Assembly: GCF_000259195.1 (NCBI RefSeq)
Contig: NZ_JH650757.1
Location: 415,086 to 478,262 of the forward strand
Source of the DNA: Pseudomonas donghuensis
GTDB taxonomy: Bacteria; Pseudomonadota; Gammaproteobacteria; Pseudomonadales; Pseudomonadaceae
Direction: 5' to 3'
DNA length: 63,177 nucleotides
The notes under the pieces were generated by a model. The model saw only the letters and a list, made by a program, of their open reading frames with translations. It was not told the origin of the DNA and made no database searches. The position numbers and the translations under genes are program-made. Each line of letters begins with the position of its first letter. Within the stretch, counting starts at the first letter, position 1. Below, piece after piece: positions 56,204-63,177 of this stretch.

Positions 56204-56668
56204 ATGCGTAAATCTGTTCTGCTGGTGGCAAGCTTCACCACAATGTCGCTGCTGCTTGGCGGTTGTGCCTCGAGCCTGACCGGCGATTCGTACTCCCGTG
56301 ATGAAGCGCGCCGTGTGCAGACCGTGCGCATGGGCACCATCGAGTCGCTGCGGCCGGTGAAAATCGAAGGTACCAAAACCCCGATCGGCGGTGGCGCCGG
56401 TGCAATCGTTGGCGGCGTCGCCGGTAGTGCGGTGGGTGGCGGTCGCGGCAGTATCGTTGCCGCCGTGATCGGTGCCGTGGCCGGCGGCCTGGCAGGTTCT
56501 GCGGCCGAAGAAGGCCTGACCCGTACCCAGGGCGTGGAAATTACCGTGCGTGAAGACGACGGCAGCATGCGTGCCTACGTGCAGGCGGTGCAACAGAACG
56601 AGATTTTCCGCGTCGGTGAGCGTGTGCGGATCATGACCGTCGACGGTACCAGCCGGGTTACTCACTGA
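56204..56668 (+). CDS. Glycine-zipper (SlyB-like) outer-membrane lipoprotein
   Basis: A 154-residue lipoprotein. The start at 56204 follows GGAGATCATCC; lipobox LLLGGC21. A glycine-zipper membrane segment follows (GGGAGAIVGGVAGSAVGGGRGS...AVAGGLAG, about 65-105). The C-terminal part is beta-rich. The pattern fits the SlyB/Pcp family. It ends at a clear terminator. Confidence 0.9.
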   Translation: MRKSVLLVASFTTMSLLLGGCASSLTGDSYSRDEARRVQTVRMGTIESLRPVKIEGTKTPIGGGAGAIVGGVAGSAVGGGRGSIVAAVIGAVAGGLAGSAAEEGLTRTQGVEITVREDDGSMRAYVQAVQQNEIFRVGERVRIMTVDGTSRVTH

Positions 56669-56689
56669 AGTTGTGAACCGGCCATTAAA

Positions 56690-56719
56690 AACCCCGACTC
56701 GGCAGCGCCGGTCGGGGTT
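56690..56719 (+). terminator. Terminator between the SlyB-like gene and nhaA
   Basis: aaccccgac and gtcggggtt form a stem with a 12-base loop and a following T-run. A-residues on the other side also serve nhaA. Confidence 0.9.
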
Positions 56720-56736
56720 TTTTATTGCCTTGAGTT

Positions 56737-57918
56737 TCAGGCCACGGCGGGCTTGCGACTCGACAGCGCGGTGATGCCATAGCCGATCAGTGCGGCGAGG
56801 ATGGAACCGGTGAGGATCCCCATGCGGTCCATGCCGGCGTATTCGCTGCTGCCCGGGACGAAGGCCAGGGAGCCGACAAACAGGCTCATGGTAAAGCCGA
56901 TGCCGCAGAGAATCGCGACCCCAAGCACCTGGCCCCAATTGGCGCCTGCGGGCAACGCAGCCATGCCAGCCTTGATCATCACCCAGGCGAAGCCGAATAC
57001 CCCGAGGGTCTTGCCCACCAGCAGGCCGACGGCGATGCCCATGGGTACGTGATGGGTAAAGCTTTCAAGGCTGACGCCCGCCAGCGACACACCGGCGTTG
57101 GCAAAGGCAAACAACGGCAGGATGCCATAGGCGACCCAAGGGTGCAGGGCATGCTCCAGGCTCAGCAGCGGGGAGGGCTCGGCGTTTTTCGTGCGCAGCG
57201 GGATGCACAGCGCCAGGGTGACCCCGGCCAGGGTGGCATGCACACCGCTCTTGAGCACGCAGACCCAGAGGATCAGGCCGACCACCATGTACGGGCCGAG
57301 CTTGACCACCCCCAGCCGGTTCATCGCGATCAGCACCAGCAGGCAGGCCGCCGCCAGGCCCAGCGACAGGCTCGACAACGTGCCGGAGTAGAACAGGGCG
57401 ATGACGATGATCGCGCCCAGATCGTCGATGATCGCCAGGGTCATCAAAAACAGCTTGAGCGAAACCGGTACGCGCTTGCCCAGCAGGGCCAGCACGCCGA
57501 GGGCGAAGGCGATGTCGGTGGCCATGGGGATGGCCCAGCCAGCCACGGCGGCCGGGTTGTCCTTGTTGAGGAACCAGTAGATCAGTGCCGGTACCACCAT
57601 GCCGCCGATGGCGGCAGCGCCGGGCAGGACGATCTGCGAGGGCTTGGAGAGGTGGCCGTCGACCACCTCGCGCTTGACCTCAAGGCCGATCAGCAGGAAG
57701 AACAAGGCCATCAGGCCGTCGTTGATCCACAACAGCAAGGGTTTGGCAATTTTCAGGGCGCCAATCTGGGCGACCACCGGAACATCCAGCAGGCCGTTGT
57801 ACAGGTAAGACAGCGGCGAATTGTTGATGATCAGGGCCAGGGCGGCTGCAGCAATCAGTAATAGACCGCTGGCAGCTTCCAACTGAAAGAAACGTGTGAA
57901 AGTGCTACGCAGGGGCAA
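56737..57918 (-). CDS. nhaA: Na+/H+ antiporter NhaA
   Basis: Inner-membrane sodium/proton exchanger, 393 residues from a TTG at 57918. I prefer that TTG because GGAG lies seven bases upstream; a GTG at 57954 is also open but has a poor ribosome site. Family features: [14 protein letters not shown], the ion-binding Asp pair in AIIDDLGAI and the ATDIAFALG segment, plus about twelve helices. It helps sodium and alkaline-pH tolerance. It is divergent from the cysteine-synthase-like gene over an AT-rich promoter gap (57919-58141). Confidence 0.92.
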   Translation of the reverse strand: MPLRSTFTRFFQLEAASGLLLIAAAALALIINNSPLSYLYNGLLDVPVVAQIGALKIAKPLLLWINDGLMALFFLLIGLEVKREVVDGHLSKPSQIVLPGAAAIGGMVVPALIYWFLNKDNPAAVAGWAIPMATDIAFALGVLALLGKRVPVSLKLFLMTLAIIDDLGAIIVIALFYSGTLSSLSLGLAAACLLVLIAMNRLGVVKLGPYMVVGLILWVCVLKSGVHATLAGVTLALCIPLRTKNAEPSPLLSLEHALHPWVAYGILPLFAFANAGVSLAGVSLESFTHHVPMGIAVGLLVGKTLGVFGFAWVMIKAGMAALPAGANWGQVLGVAILCGIGFTMSLFVGSLAFVPGSSEYAGMDRMGILTGSILAALIGYGITALSSRKPAVA

Positions 57919-58141
57919 GGGCGCTCTCCATCCTGAAGGTTCTGATAGGGGCACACCCTACCCTGTGGTGATATTCTTTAAAACAAAAACTATATTCTTT
58001 TTTGTTATATGCTGTAACCAACTCACGCCCTGCAGCCTAGCAGTTGCAGTCGATAATTCACCGTGGCTGTATCTTTAGTAGTTATCGGAATTTTCCTAAC
58101 ATGTTCTGTTGAACTTCGACTTTTTTGCCCGAGAATCGACC

Positions 58142-59236
58142 ATGACCGATCACCGCCAGTGGGCCCGTGAAGCCATCCGCATTATTGAGGCGGACTTCCA
58201 GCGCAGCGCCGATACCCACCTTATCCCGTTGCCCCTGCCAGGCTTTCCCGAGGTCGAGCTGTATTTCAAGGATGAGTCGAGCCACCCCACCGGTAGCCTC
58301 AAGCACCGGCTGGCGCGGTCGTTGTTTCTGTATGCCTTGTGCAATGGCTGGTTGCGCCCGGGGGCGCCGGTGATCGAGGCGTCCAGCGGCTCGACAGCAA
58401 TCTCCGAAGCTTACTTTGCGCGCTTGCTCGGGCTGCCTTTCATTGCCGTGGTACCTGCCAGCACATCGCAGGAGAAGATCGCCCAGATTGCCTTCTACGG
58501 TGGCCAGAGCCATCTGGTGCAGGATCCGACGCAGATCTACGCCGAGTCCGAGCGTCTGGCCCGGGAAAGTGGCGGGCACTTCATGGACCAGTTCACCTAT
58601 GCCGAACGCGCTACCGATTGGCGGGCCAACAACAACATCGCCGAATCGATCTTTGCCCAGATGCGTTTCGAGCAGTTCCCCGAGCCGAGCTGGCTGATCT
58701 CCAGCCCGGGTACGGGCGGCACCACCGCCACGTTGGGCCGCTACGTGCGCTATCGCCAGCATGCTACCCGGGTACTGTGCGCCGATGCCGAGCGCTCGGT
58801 ATTTTTCGACAGCTACAGGACCGGTGACCGTTCCCTGCGCCTGGACTGCGGATCACGTATTGAAGGCATCGGCCGGCCACGGGTGGAGGCTTCGTTTTTG
58901 CCACAAGTGATCGATGCCATGGTCAAGGTACCGGACGCCCTGTCACTGGCGGCCATGCATTACCTGGCGCAGCGCCTGGGCCGACGGGTCGGCGGTTCGA
59001 GCGGCACCAACCTGATTGGCGCCCTGGCGGCGGCGCAGCAGATGCGCGCAGCAGGGGAGGCCGGCTCGATCGTGGCAATACTGTGTGATGGCGGCGATCG
59101 CTATGCCACCACTTACTATGACCAGGAATGGTTGAGCGGGCAGGGGTATCAGTTGGAGGGCTTGATTGAGGCGGTGCAGGCGTGTGTCGAGCGCGGTGAG
59201 GCGTTGCCGGCGTCGGTATTGCGCGAGGGTGTTTGA
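58142..59236 (+). CDS. PLP-dependent cysteine synthase/beta-synthase-like enzyme
   Basis: A 364-residue fold-type II PLP enzyme. The start at 58142 follows GAGAATCGACC. The Schiff-base Lys54 is in [13 protein letters not shown], the phosphate-binding loop is [12 protein letters not shown] (about 79-90), and [12 protein letters not shown] binds the PLP phosphate. The C-terminus has [12 protein letters not shown]. It resembles cysteine synthase family proteins of unknown substrate; with no CysE neighbour, O-acetylserine is not implied. Confidence 0.88.
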   Translation: MTDHRQWAREAIRIIEADFQRSADTHLIPLPLPGFPEVELYFKDESSHPTGSLKHRLARSLFLYALCNGWLRPGAPVIEASSGSTAISEAYFARLLGLPFIAVVPASTSQEKIAQIAFYGGQSHLVQDPTQIYAESERLARESGGHFMDQFTYAERATDWRANNNIAESIFAQMRFEQFPEPSWLISSPGTGGTTATLGRYVRYRQHATRVLCADAERSVFFDSYRTGDRSLRLDCGSRIEGIGRPRVEASFLPQVIDAMVKVPDALSLAAMHYLAQRLGRRVGGSSGTNLIGALAAAQQMRAAGEAGSIVAILCDGGDRYATTYYDQEWLSGQGYQLEGLIEAVQACVERGEALPASVLREGV

Positions 59237-59255
59237 AGGGCGGGCTGCCTTGCAG

Positions 59256-59331
59256 CCCATCGCTGGCAAGGCCAGCTCCCACAAGGTCCGCTGCGACTCA
59301 GACCCCTGTGGGAGCCGGCATTGCCGGCGAT
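59256..59331. repeat. REP inverted pair downstream of the PLP enzyme gene
   Basis: The arms cccatcgctggcaaggccagctcccaca and ctgtgggagccggcattgcc ggcgat are near-complementary (59256-59283 with 59306-59331), one of each class of the gtgggag REP. It lies between converging genes. Confidence 0.8.
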
Positions 59332-59350
59332 TACTGTGTTGCGGTATGAA

Positions 59351-60964
59351 TCAGGCCTGCAAGCCCAGCATGCTGCGCGCCACCGCTTCAGCAATGCGAA
59401 TCCCGTCAACACCCGCCGACAGGATCCCGCCGGCATAACCTGCGCCTTCACCCGCTGGGAACAGGCCCTTGAGGTTCAGGCTCTGCATGCTGGCATCACG
59501 GGTGATGCGCAGCGGCGATGAGGTACGGGTTTCGATACCGGTCAGCACTGCGTCAGGCAGGTTGTAGCCCTTGATCTGCCGATCGAAGGCCGGCAACGCT
59601 TCACGAATCGCCTCGATGGCAAAATCAGGCAGGCTCGGTGCCAGGTCGCCAAGGCTGATGCCAGGCTTGTACGAAGGCTCGACACTGCCAATAGCCGTGG
59701 AGGGTCGCCCGGCGACAAAGTCACCGACCAGTTGCGCCGGCGCCTGGTAGTTGCTGCCCCCCAGCACATACGCGTGGGCTTCGAGCTTTTCCTGCAGCTC
59801 GATACCGGCCAGCGGGCCGTCCGGATAATCTTGCTCAGGGGTGATGCCAACGACGATACCGGAGTTGGCATTGCGCTCGTTACGCGAGTACTGGCTCATG
59901 CCGTTGGTCACGACTCGGCCCGGCTCGCTGGTAGCGGCAACCACGGTGCCGCCCGGGCACATGCAGAAGCTGTAGACCGAACGGCCGTTCTTGGCGTGGT
60001 GCACCAGCTTGTAGTCGGCAGCGCCCAGTTTCGGGTGGCCGGCGTACTTGCCCAGGCGCGCTTGGTCGATCAGCGATTGCGGGTGCTCGATACGAAAGCC
60101 GATCGAGAACGGCTTGGCCTCCATGAACACGCCACGGGCATGCAGCATGCGGAAAGTGTCACGGGCACTGTGGCCCAGGGCCAGGACCACGTGGCGCGAG
60201 TGCAGCTGTTCGCCGCTTGCCAGCACCACGCCGTTGAGCTGGCCGTCGTCCATCAGCAGGTCGGTGACCTTTTGCTCGAAGCGTACTTCGCCGCCCAACG
60301 CCTGGATCTCGTGGCGCATGTTCTCAACCATGCCGGTCAGGCGGAAGGTGCCGATGTGCGGCTTGCTGACGTAGAGAATCTCATCCGGCGCACCGGCTTT
60401 GACGAACTCGTGCAGCACCTTGCGGCCATGGTGCTGCGGGTCCTTGATCTGGCTGTACAGCTTGCCGTCGGAGAAGGTCCCGGCGCCGCCTTCGCCGAAC
60501 TGCACGTTCGACTCGGGGTTGAGCACGCTTTTGCGCCACAGGCCCCAGGTGTCCTTGGTGCGCTGGCGGACTTCCTTGCCGCGCTCGAGGATGATCGGCT
60601 TGAAGCCCATCTGCGCCAACAGCAGGCCGGCGAAAATCCCGCACGGGCCGAAGCCGACGACGATGGGGCGCTCCTGCAGGTCGGCAGGGGCCTGGCCAAC
60701 CACTTTGTAGCTGACATCCGGGGCGACGTTGACGTTGTGATCGTCGGCGAACTTTTGCAGCAGTTCGGCTTCGTTGCTCGCTTGCAGGTCGATGGTGTAG
60801 ATGAACAGCAGCTCGCTGTTCTTCTTGCGCGCATCGTAGCTGCGCTTGAACAGGGTGAAGTCCAGCAGTTGCTCGTCGCTGATCCCCAAGCGTTGCACGA
60901 TGGCCTCGCGCAGGGCTTCATCAGGATGATCCAGCGGCAGCTTCAGTTCGGTGATTCGTAACAT
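59351..60964 (-). CDS. FAD/NAD(P)-dependent dehydrogenase-like flavoprotein
   Basis: A 537-residue flavoprotein. The start at 60964 (MLRITELKLPL) follows GGACCCTGCC; the ATG at 60988 adds only MAGILDPA. The nucleotide-binding fold VVGFGPCGIFAGLLLAQMGFKPIILERG sits at about 101-130 and the C-terminal FAD loop FPAGEGAGYAGGILSAGVDG at about 508-527. The N-terminal 90 residues are an extra domain found in this family. Substrate unknown; it resembles HI0933-like/YtfP-type proteins. Confidence 0.88.
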   Translation of the reverse strand: MLRITELKLPLDHPDEALREAIVQRLGISDEQLLDFTLFKRSYDARKKNSELLFIYTIDLQASNEAELLQKFADDHNVNVAPDVSYKVVGQAPADLQERPIVVGFGPCGIFAGLLLAQMGFKPIILERGKEVRQRTKDTWGLWRKSVLNPESNVQFGEGGAGTFSDGKLYSQIKDPQHHGRKVLHEFVKAGAPDEILYVSKPHIGTFRLTGMVENMRHEIQALGGEVRFEQKVTDLLMDDGQLNGVVLASGEQLHSRHVVLALGHSARDTFRMLHARGVFMEAKPFSIGFRIEHPQSLIDQARLGKYAGHPKLGAADYKLVHHAKNGRSVYSFCMCPGGTVVAATSEPGRVVTNGMSQYSRNERNANSGIVVGITPEQDYPDGPLAGIELQEKLEAHAYVLGGSNYQAPAQLVGDFVAGRPSTAIGSVEPSYKPGISLGDLAPSLPDFAIEAIREALPAFDRQIKGYNLPDAVLTGIETRTSSPLRITRDASMQSLNLKGLFPAGEGAGYAGGILSAGVDGIRIAEAVARSMLGLQA

Positions 60965-61070
60965 GGCAGGGTCCAGTATCCCGGCCATGAACGGCCGGCG
61001 GCTTTACACAAACCGCCAAGTATAAGCTGTTCGCCGCCTTTGCAGGCAGGTTAAACGCGTGCGCCGATGA

Positions 61071-61745
61071 TCAGTCGTTGCGCGAGCCACCGTAATAGGC
61101 GCAGCCGCGCAGGGTCTGGCCGTCGACCCGCAGTTCGGCCCTCAGGTGTTGCACACTGCCGGTGGCGCTGTCGACGCAGCGTTGTGGGGCGACCCAGAGT
61201 TCGACTTTCTGGCCATTGGCTTCGGTATTGAGGCTGAAGCGGCCGTCGGGCAGTTGTTCTTCCAGGTAGGGCACGGCCAGGGACGGTTGACCGACGCGCT
61301 CCAGGACCATGCCTTTGCCGCTGGCCTTGAGGCTCCAGTCCGGCTCGTGGCCGCTGGCGCGCAGGGTCAGGCGCTTGAAGTTGGGGTCGCTGCAGGCGCT
61401 GCTGGAATGCTCGACGCGGTACAGGCGCTGCACATTGAACTGGCCGTCGTTGCCGCCTTTCTGGCTGGCCGACAGCGTGCCGCGGACGTCGGCGAACAAG
61501 GTGCCGGGGGTTGCCGCCAGTGCACTGGCTTCCTGCAGCAGGCCGGTGTTGCCGCTGTCATTGACGGCAAAGCGGCGGGTTTCTTCGCAGGGTTTGAACA
61601 GCAGTTGCCCACCCTGGGCGCTCAGTTCGCCCTGCATGCGGGTCTGGCCGGCGGTAGAGGCAGCCTGGGGCTTTTCAGCCAGCATCTGGCAGCCGGCAAA
61701 CAGCGGCAACACGGCGACAAGCAACAGCGAAGGGGCGGCACGCAT
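61071..61745 (-). CDS. COG3650-type lipoprotein
   Basis: A 224-residue lipoprotein. Signal with lipobox LFAGC (about Cys19), start at 61745 with GGAGTTTG upstream. The rest contains two beta-rich halves: residues about 40-110 (GQLLFKPCEETRRF) and about 130-224 (LTLRASGHEPDWSLKASG, the COG3650 pattern). Paired cysteines suggest disulphides. Function unknown, possibly heavy-metal or stress response by family name only. Confidence 0.8.
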   Translation of the reverse strand: MRAAPSLLLVAVLPLFAGCQMLAEKPQAASTAGQTRMQGELSAQGGQLLFKPCEETRRFAVNDSGNTGLLQEASALAATPGTLFADVRGTLSASQKGGNDGQFNVQRLYRVEHSSSACSDPNFKRLTLRASGHEPDWSLKASGKGMVLERVGQPSLAVPYLEEQLPDGRFSLNTEANGQKVELWVAPQRCVDSATGSVQHLRAELRVDGQTLRGCAYYGGSRND

Positions 61746-61815
61746 CAAGCAAACTCCAGCATCTCGAGCAAAAGGTGCCGCCACGTTACGCAGGCTTGTC
61801 GCCGATCACAAGGGT

Positions 61816-62415
61816 CTAGCCGACCTGGTAGGTCTGGCCGGTTTGCAAACCTTCGACACTCTTGGCATAGGCCAGTGCCACGTCGGCGGCGGGCACTGGT
61901 TTGAAACCACGGAAATACGGGGCATAGGCTGGCATGGCCTCGACCAGCACGTTAGGGCTGATGGCGTTGACCCGCAGGCCATGGGGCAATTCGATGGCGG
62001 CGGCTTTGACGAAGGCATCCAGGGCACCGTTGACCAAGGCGGCTGAAGTGCCGGTACGAATCGGGTCGCGATTGAGAATGCCGCTGGTGAAGGTAAACGA
62101 GCCGCCATCGTTGATGAACTCGCGACCGATCAGCAGCAGGTTGACCTGGCCCATGAGCTTGTCGTTCAGGCCCAGGGCGAAGTGCTCCGCGTTCATTTGC
62201 TCCAGGGCTGCAAAAGTCACGTTGCCAGCGGCGCAGACCAGGGCATCGAAGCGGCCGGTCTGTTCGAACAAGCGGCGAATTGAAGCGCTGTCGCTGATGT
62301 CCACCTGATAGTCGCCGCTGTTGCGGCCGATGCGCAGCACTTCGTGGCGTTGTTCCAGCTCTTTGGCAACCGCCGAACCGATGGTACCGCTGGCGCCGAT
62401 CAACAGGATTTTCAT
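61816..62415 (-). CDS. Short SDR-family protein lacking the catalytic Tyr-Lys
   Basis: A 199-residue Rossmann-fold protein with the NAD(P)-binding GASGTIGSAVAKEL. The conserved Y-x-x-x-K of SDRs is absent: the aligned stretch is SAALVNGALDAF, with Ala and Asn at the two catalytic positions. It may bind nucleotide without oxidoreductase activity, or use other residues. It is divergent from a LysR regulator 107 bp away. The start at 62415 follows GAGGAAGGG. Confidence 0.85.
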   Translation of the reverse strand: MKILLIGASGTIGSAVAKELEQRHEVLRIGRNSGDYQVDISDSASIRRLFEQTGRFDALVCAAGNVTFAALEQMNAEHFALGLNDKLMGQVNLLLIGREFINDGGSFTFTSGILNRDPIRTGTSAALVNGALDAFVKAAAIELPHGLRVNAISPNVLVEAMPAYAPYFRGFKPVPAADVALAYAKSVEGLQTGQTYQVG

Positions 62416-62522
62416 GGGGCCCTTCCTCGTGGGTAGTGAAGACAAGGCTCAAGTCTAGGGTGGATTTTTCCGCGGATAAGCGTGCTAATAGGCAACCTTT
62501 GGTTTTCATGTGGAAACAATCC
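62416..62522. promoter_or_regulatory. Divergent promoter region of the SDR gene and the LysR regulator
   Basis: A short 107-bp gap with both starts. LysR regulators usually bind such shared regions and control the divergent gene; no clear T-N11-A site was pinned down. Confidence 0.5.
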
Positions 62523-63177
62523 ATGAGCGACCTCGATGACCTGGCGGCCTTTGCCGTGTTGATGGATGCCGGCAGTTTCACCCTGGCCGCGCAACAACTG
62601 GGCTGGAGCAAGGGGCAGCTGTCCAAGCGCATCAGTGCCCTGGAGGCCAGCCATTCGGTGAAATTGCTGCACCGCACGACACGGCGGCTGAGCCTGACGG
62701 CTGCGGGCGCCATGTTGCTGCCCCAGGCGCAGGCACTGGTGCGGCAGATGGAAGGGGCGCGGCAGACCCTGGCCATGCTCAAGGACGAACTGGCGGGACC
62801 GGTGCGTATCACCGTGCCGGTGTCCTTGGGCGAGACGTTTTTTGAAGGGTTGTTGCTGGAGTTCGCCACGCGCTACCCGGACTTGCAGGTAGAGCTTGAG
62901 CTGAACAACGGTTACCGCGACCTGCTGGGTGACGGCTTCGACCTGGCGATTCGAACCGAAGTCCAGGATGACGCACGTCTGGTCGCCCGCCCGGTGCTGG
63001 CCATGCAGGAACTTACCTGTGCCAGCCCTGGCTACCTGCAGCGCCATGGGGAACCGAAGGCGCCGAGCGAGTTGAGCGACCATCGCTGTCTGCTCAACAG
63101 CCACTACAGCGGCCGTGAAGAGTGGTTGTATCACCAGCAGCACGAACTGTTGCGGGTGCAAGTGGCTGGGAGCTTTT
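62523..63177 (+). CDS. LysR-family transcriptional regulator, 3' end cut by the window
   Basis: The first 218 residues of a LysR regulator. HTH domain at 1-60 (DDLAAFAVLMDAGSFTLAAQQLGWSKGQLSKRISALEA) and the start of the ligand-binding domain (GPVRITVPVSLG onward). An alternative in-frame ATG at 62508 exists; 62523 has GGA upstream. It likely controls the divergent SDR gene. The rest lies beyond the window. Confidence 0.9.
   Translation, partial: MSDLDDLAAFAVLMDAGSFTLAAQQLGWSKGQLSKRISALEASHSVKLLHRTTRRLSLTAAGAMLLPQAQALVRQMEGARQTLAMLKDELAGPVRITVPVSLGETFFEGLLLEFATRYPDLQVELELNNGYRDLLGDGFDLAIRTEVQDDARLVARPVLAMQELTCASPGYLQRHGEPKAPSELSDHRCLLNSHYSGREEWLYHQQHELLRVQVAGSF

Overview
The window is a stretch of Pseudomonas chromosome, most likely from the P. 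putida group. The evidence is high GC, Shine-Dalgarno-led ATG/GTG starts, Pseudomonas-type REP palindromes at gene ends, and gene orders I recall from Pseudomonas genomes: an aau/aat acidic amino acid uptake locus; glpD-glpR-glpK-glpF; argG-motY-pyrC-rnt-peroxiredoxin-bfd-bfr-grxD; and rnf-nth. I saw no rRNA, tRNA, IS element, prophage, integron or CRISPR array. The window opens inside a sensor kinase (aauS) and closes inside a LysR regulator.

Layout. 1-5.2 kb: aauS and the glutamate/aspartate ABC transporter aatJQMP, preceded by a clear sigma-54 promoter and a perfect AauR-type palindrome. 5.2-10.2 kb: glycerol catabolism (glpF, glpK, glpR, glpD). 10.5-16.4 kb: ybaK, a PhzF-like protein, an orphan ABC ATPase overlapping argF, and an orphan molybdopterin oxidoreductase. 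16.5-22.9 kb: monothiol glutaredoxin, bacterioferritin and its ferredoxin, peroxiredoxin, RNase T, pyrC, motY and argG; argF and argG both carry ArgR-type TGTCGC boxes. 22.9-24.8 kb: an AT-richer patch with a membrane protein of unknown function, an orphan response regulator and a 58-residue PA3496-like gene. 24.9-29.0 kb: nth and a set of rnf genes without rnfC. 29.1-33.7 kb: metG, apbC/mrp, a cold-shock gene and dcd. 33.8-38.2 kb: a small Pro-rich ORF and an aotJQMOP-like basic amino acid transporter operon. 38.4-43.1 kb: a five-haem cytochrome c fusion and a QuiP/PvdQ-type acylase. 43.3-50.5 kb: SEC-C zinc-motif proteins, lipoproteins, two tandem OmpA/TSP3 lipoproteins, a collagen-like exported protein, a CopD-like membrane protein and dinG. 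50.6-63.2 kb: a GH50-like exported glycoside hydrolase, an esterase, an OmpA lipoprotein with an AlgP-like tail, pdxH, a glycine-zipper lipoprotein, nhaA, a cysteine-synthase-like enzyme, a flavoprotein, a COG3650-like lipoprotein, and an SDR divergent from a LysR regulator.

The most unusual locus is the Rnf set. RnfA, B, D, G and E are in a tightly overlapping operon, but rnfC (the NADH-oxidising subunit) is absent. The cysteines that hold the intramembrane [2Fe-2S] cluster in RnfA and RnfE are mostly replaced. RnfE is shortened, RnfB has lost its membrane anchor and gained a long coiled-coil tail, and the flavin-attachment threonines of RnfD and RnfG are kept. This looks like a repurposed electron-transfer complex rather than a random ruin. 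Other items worth attention are the pentahaem AdhB-TsdA-like cytochrome, a hairpin that buries the ribosome binding site of the second OmpA/TSP3 lipoprotein gene, and a tiny His-rich SEC-C protein. All identifications are from reading the translated sequence and from remembered family features; no database search was run.
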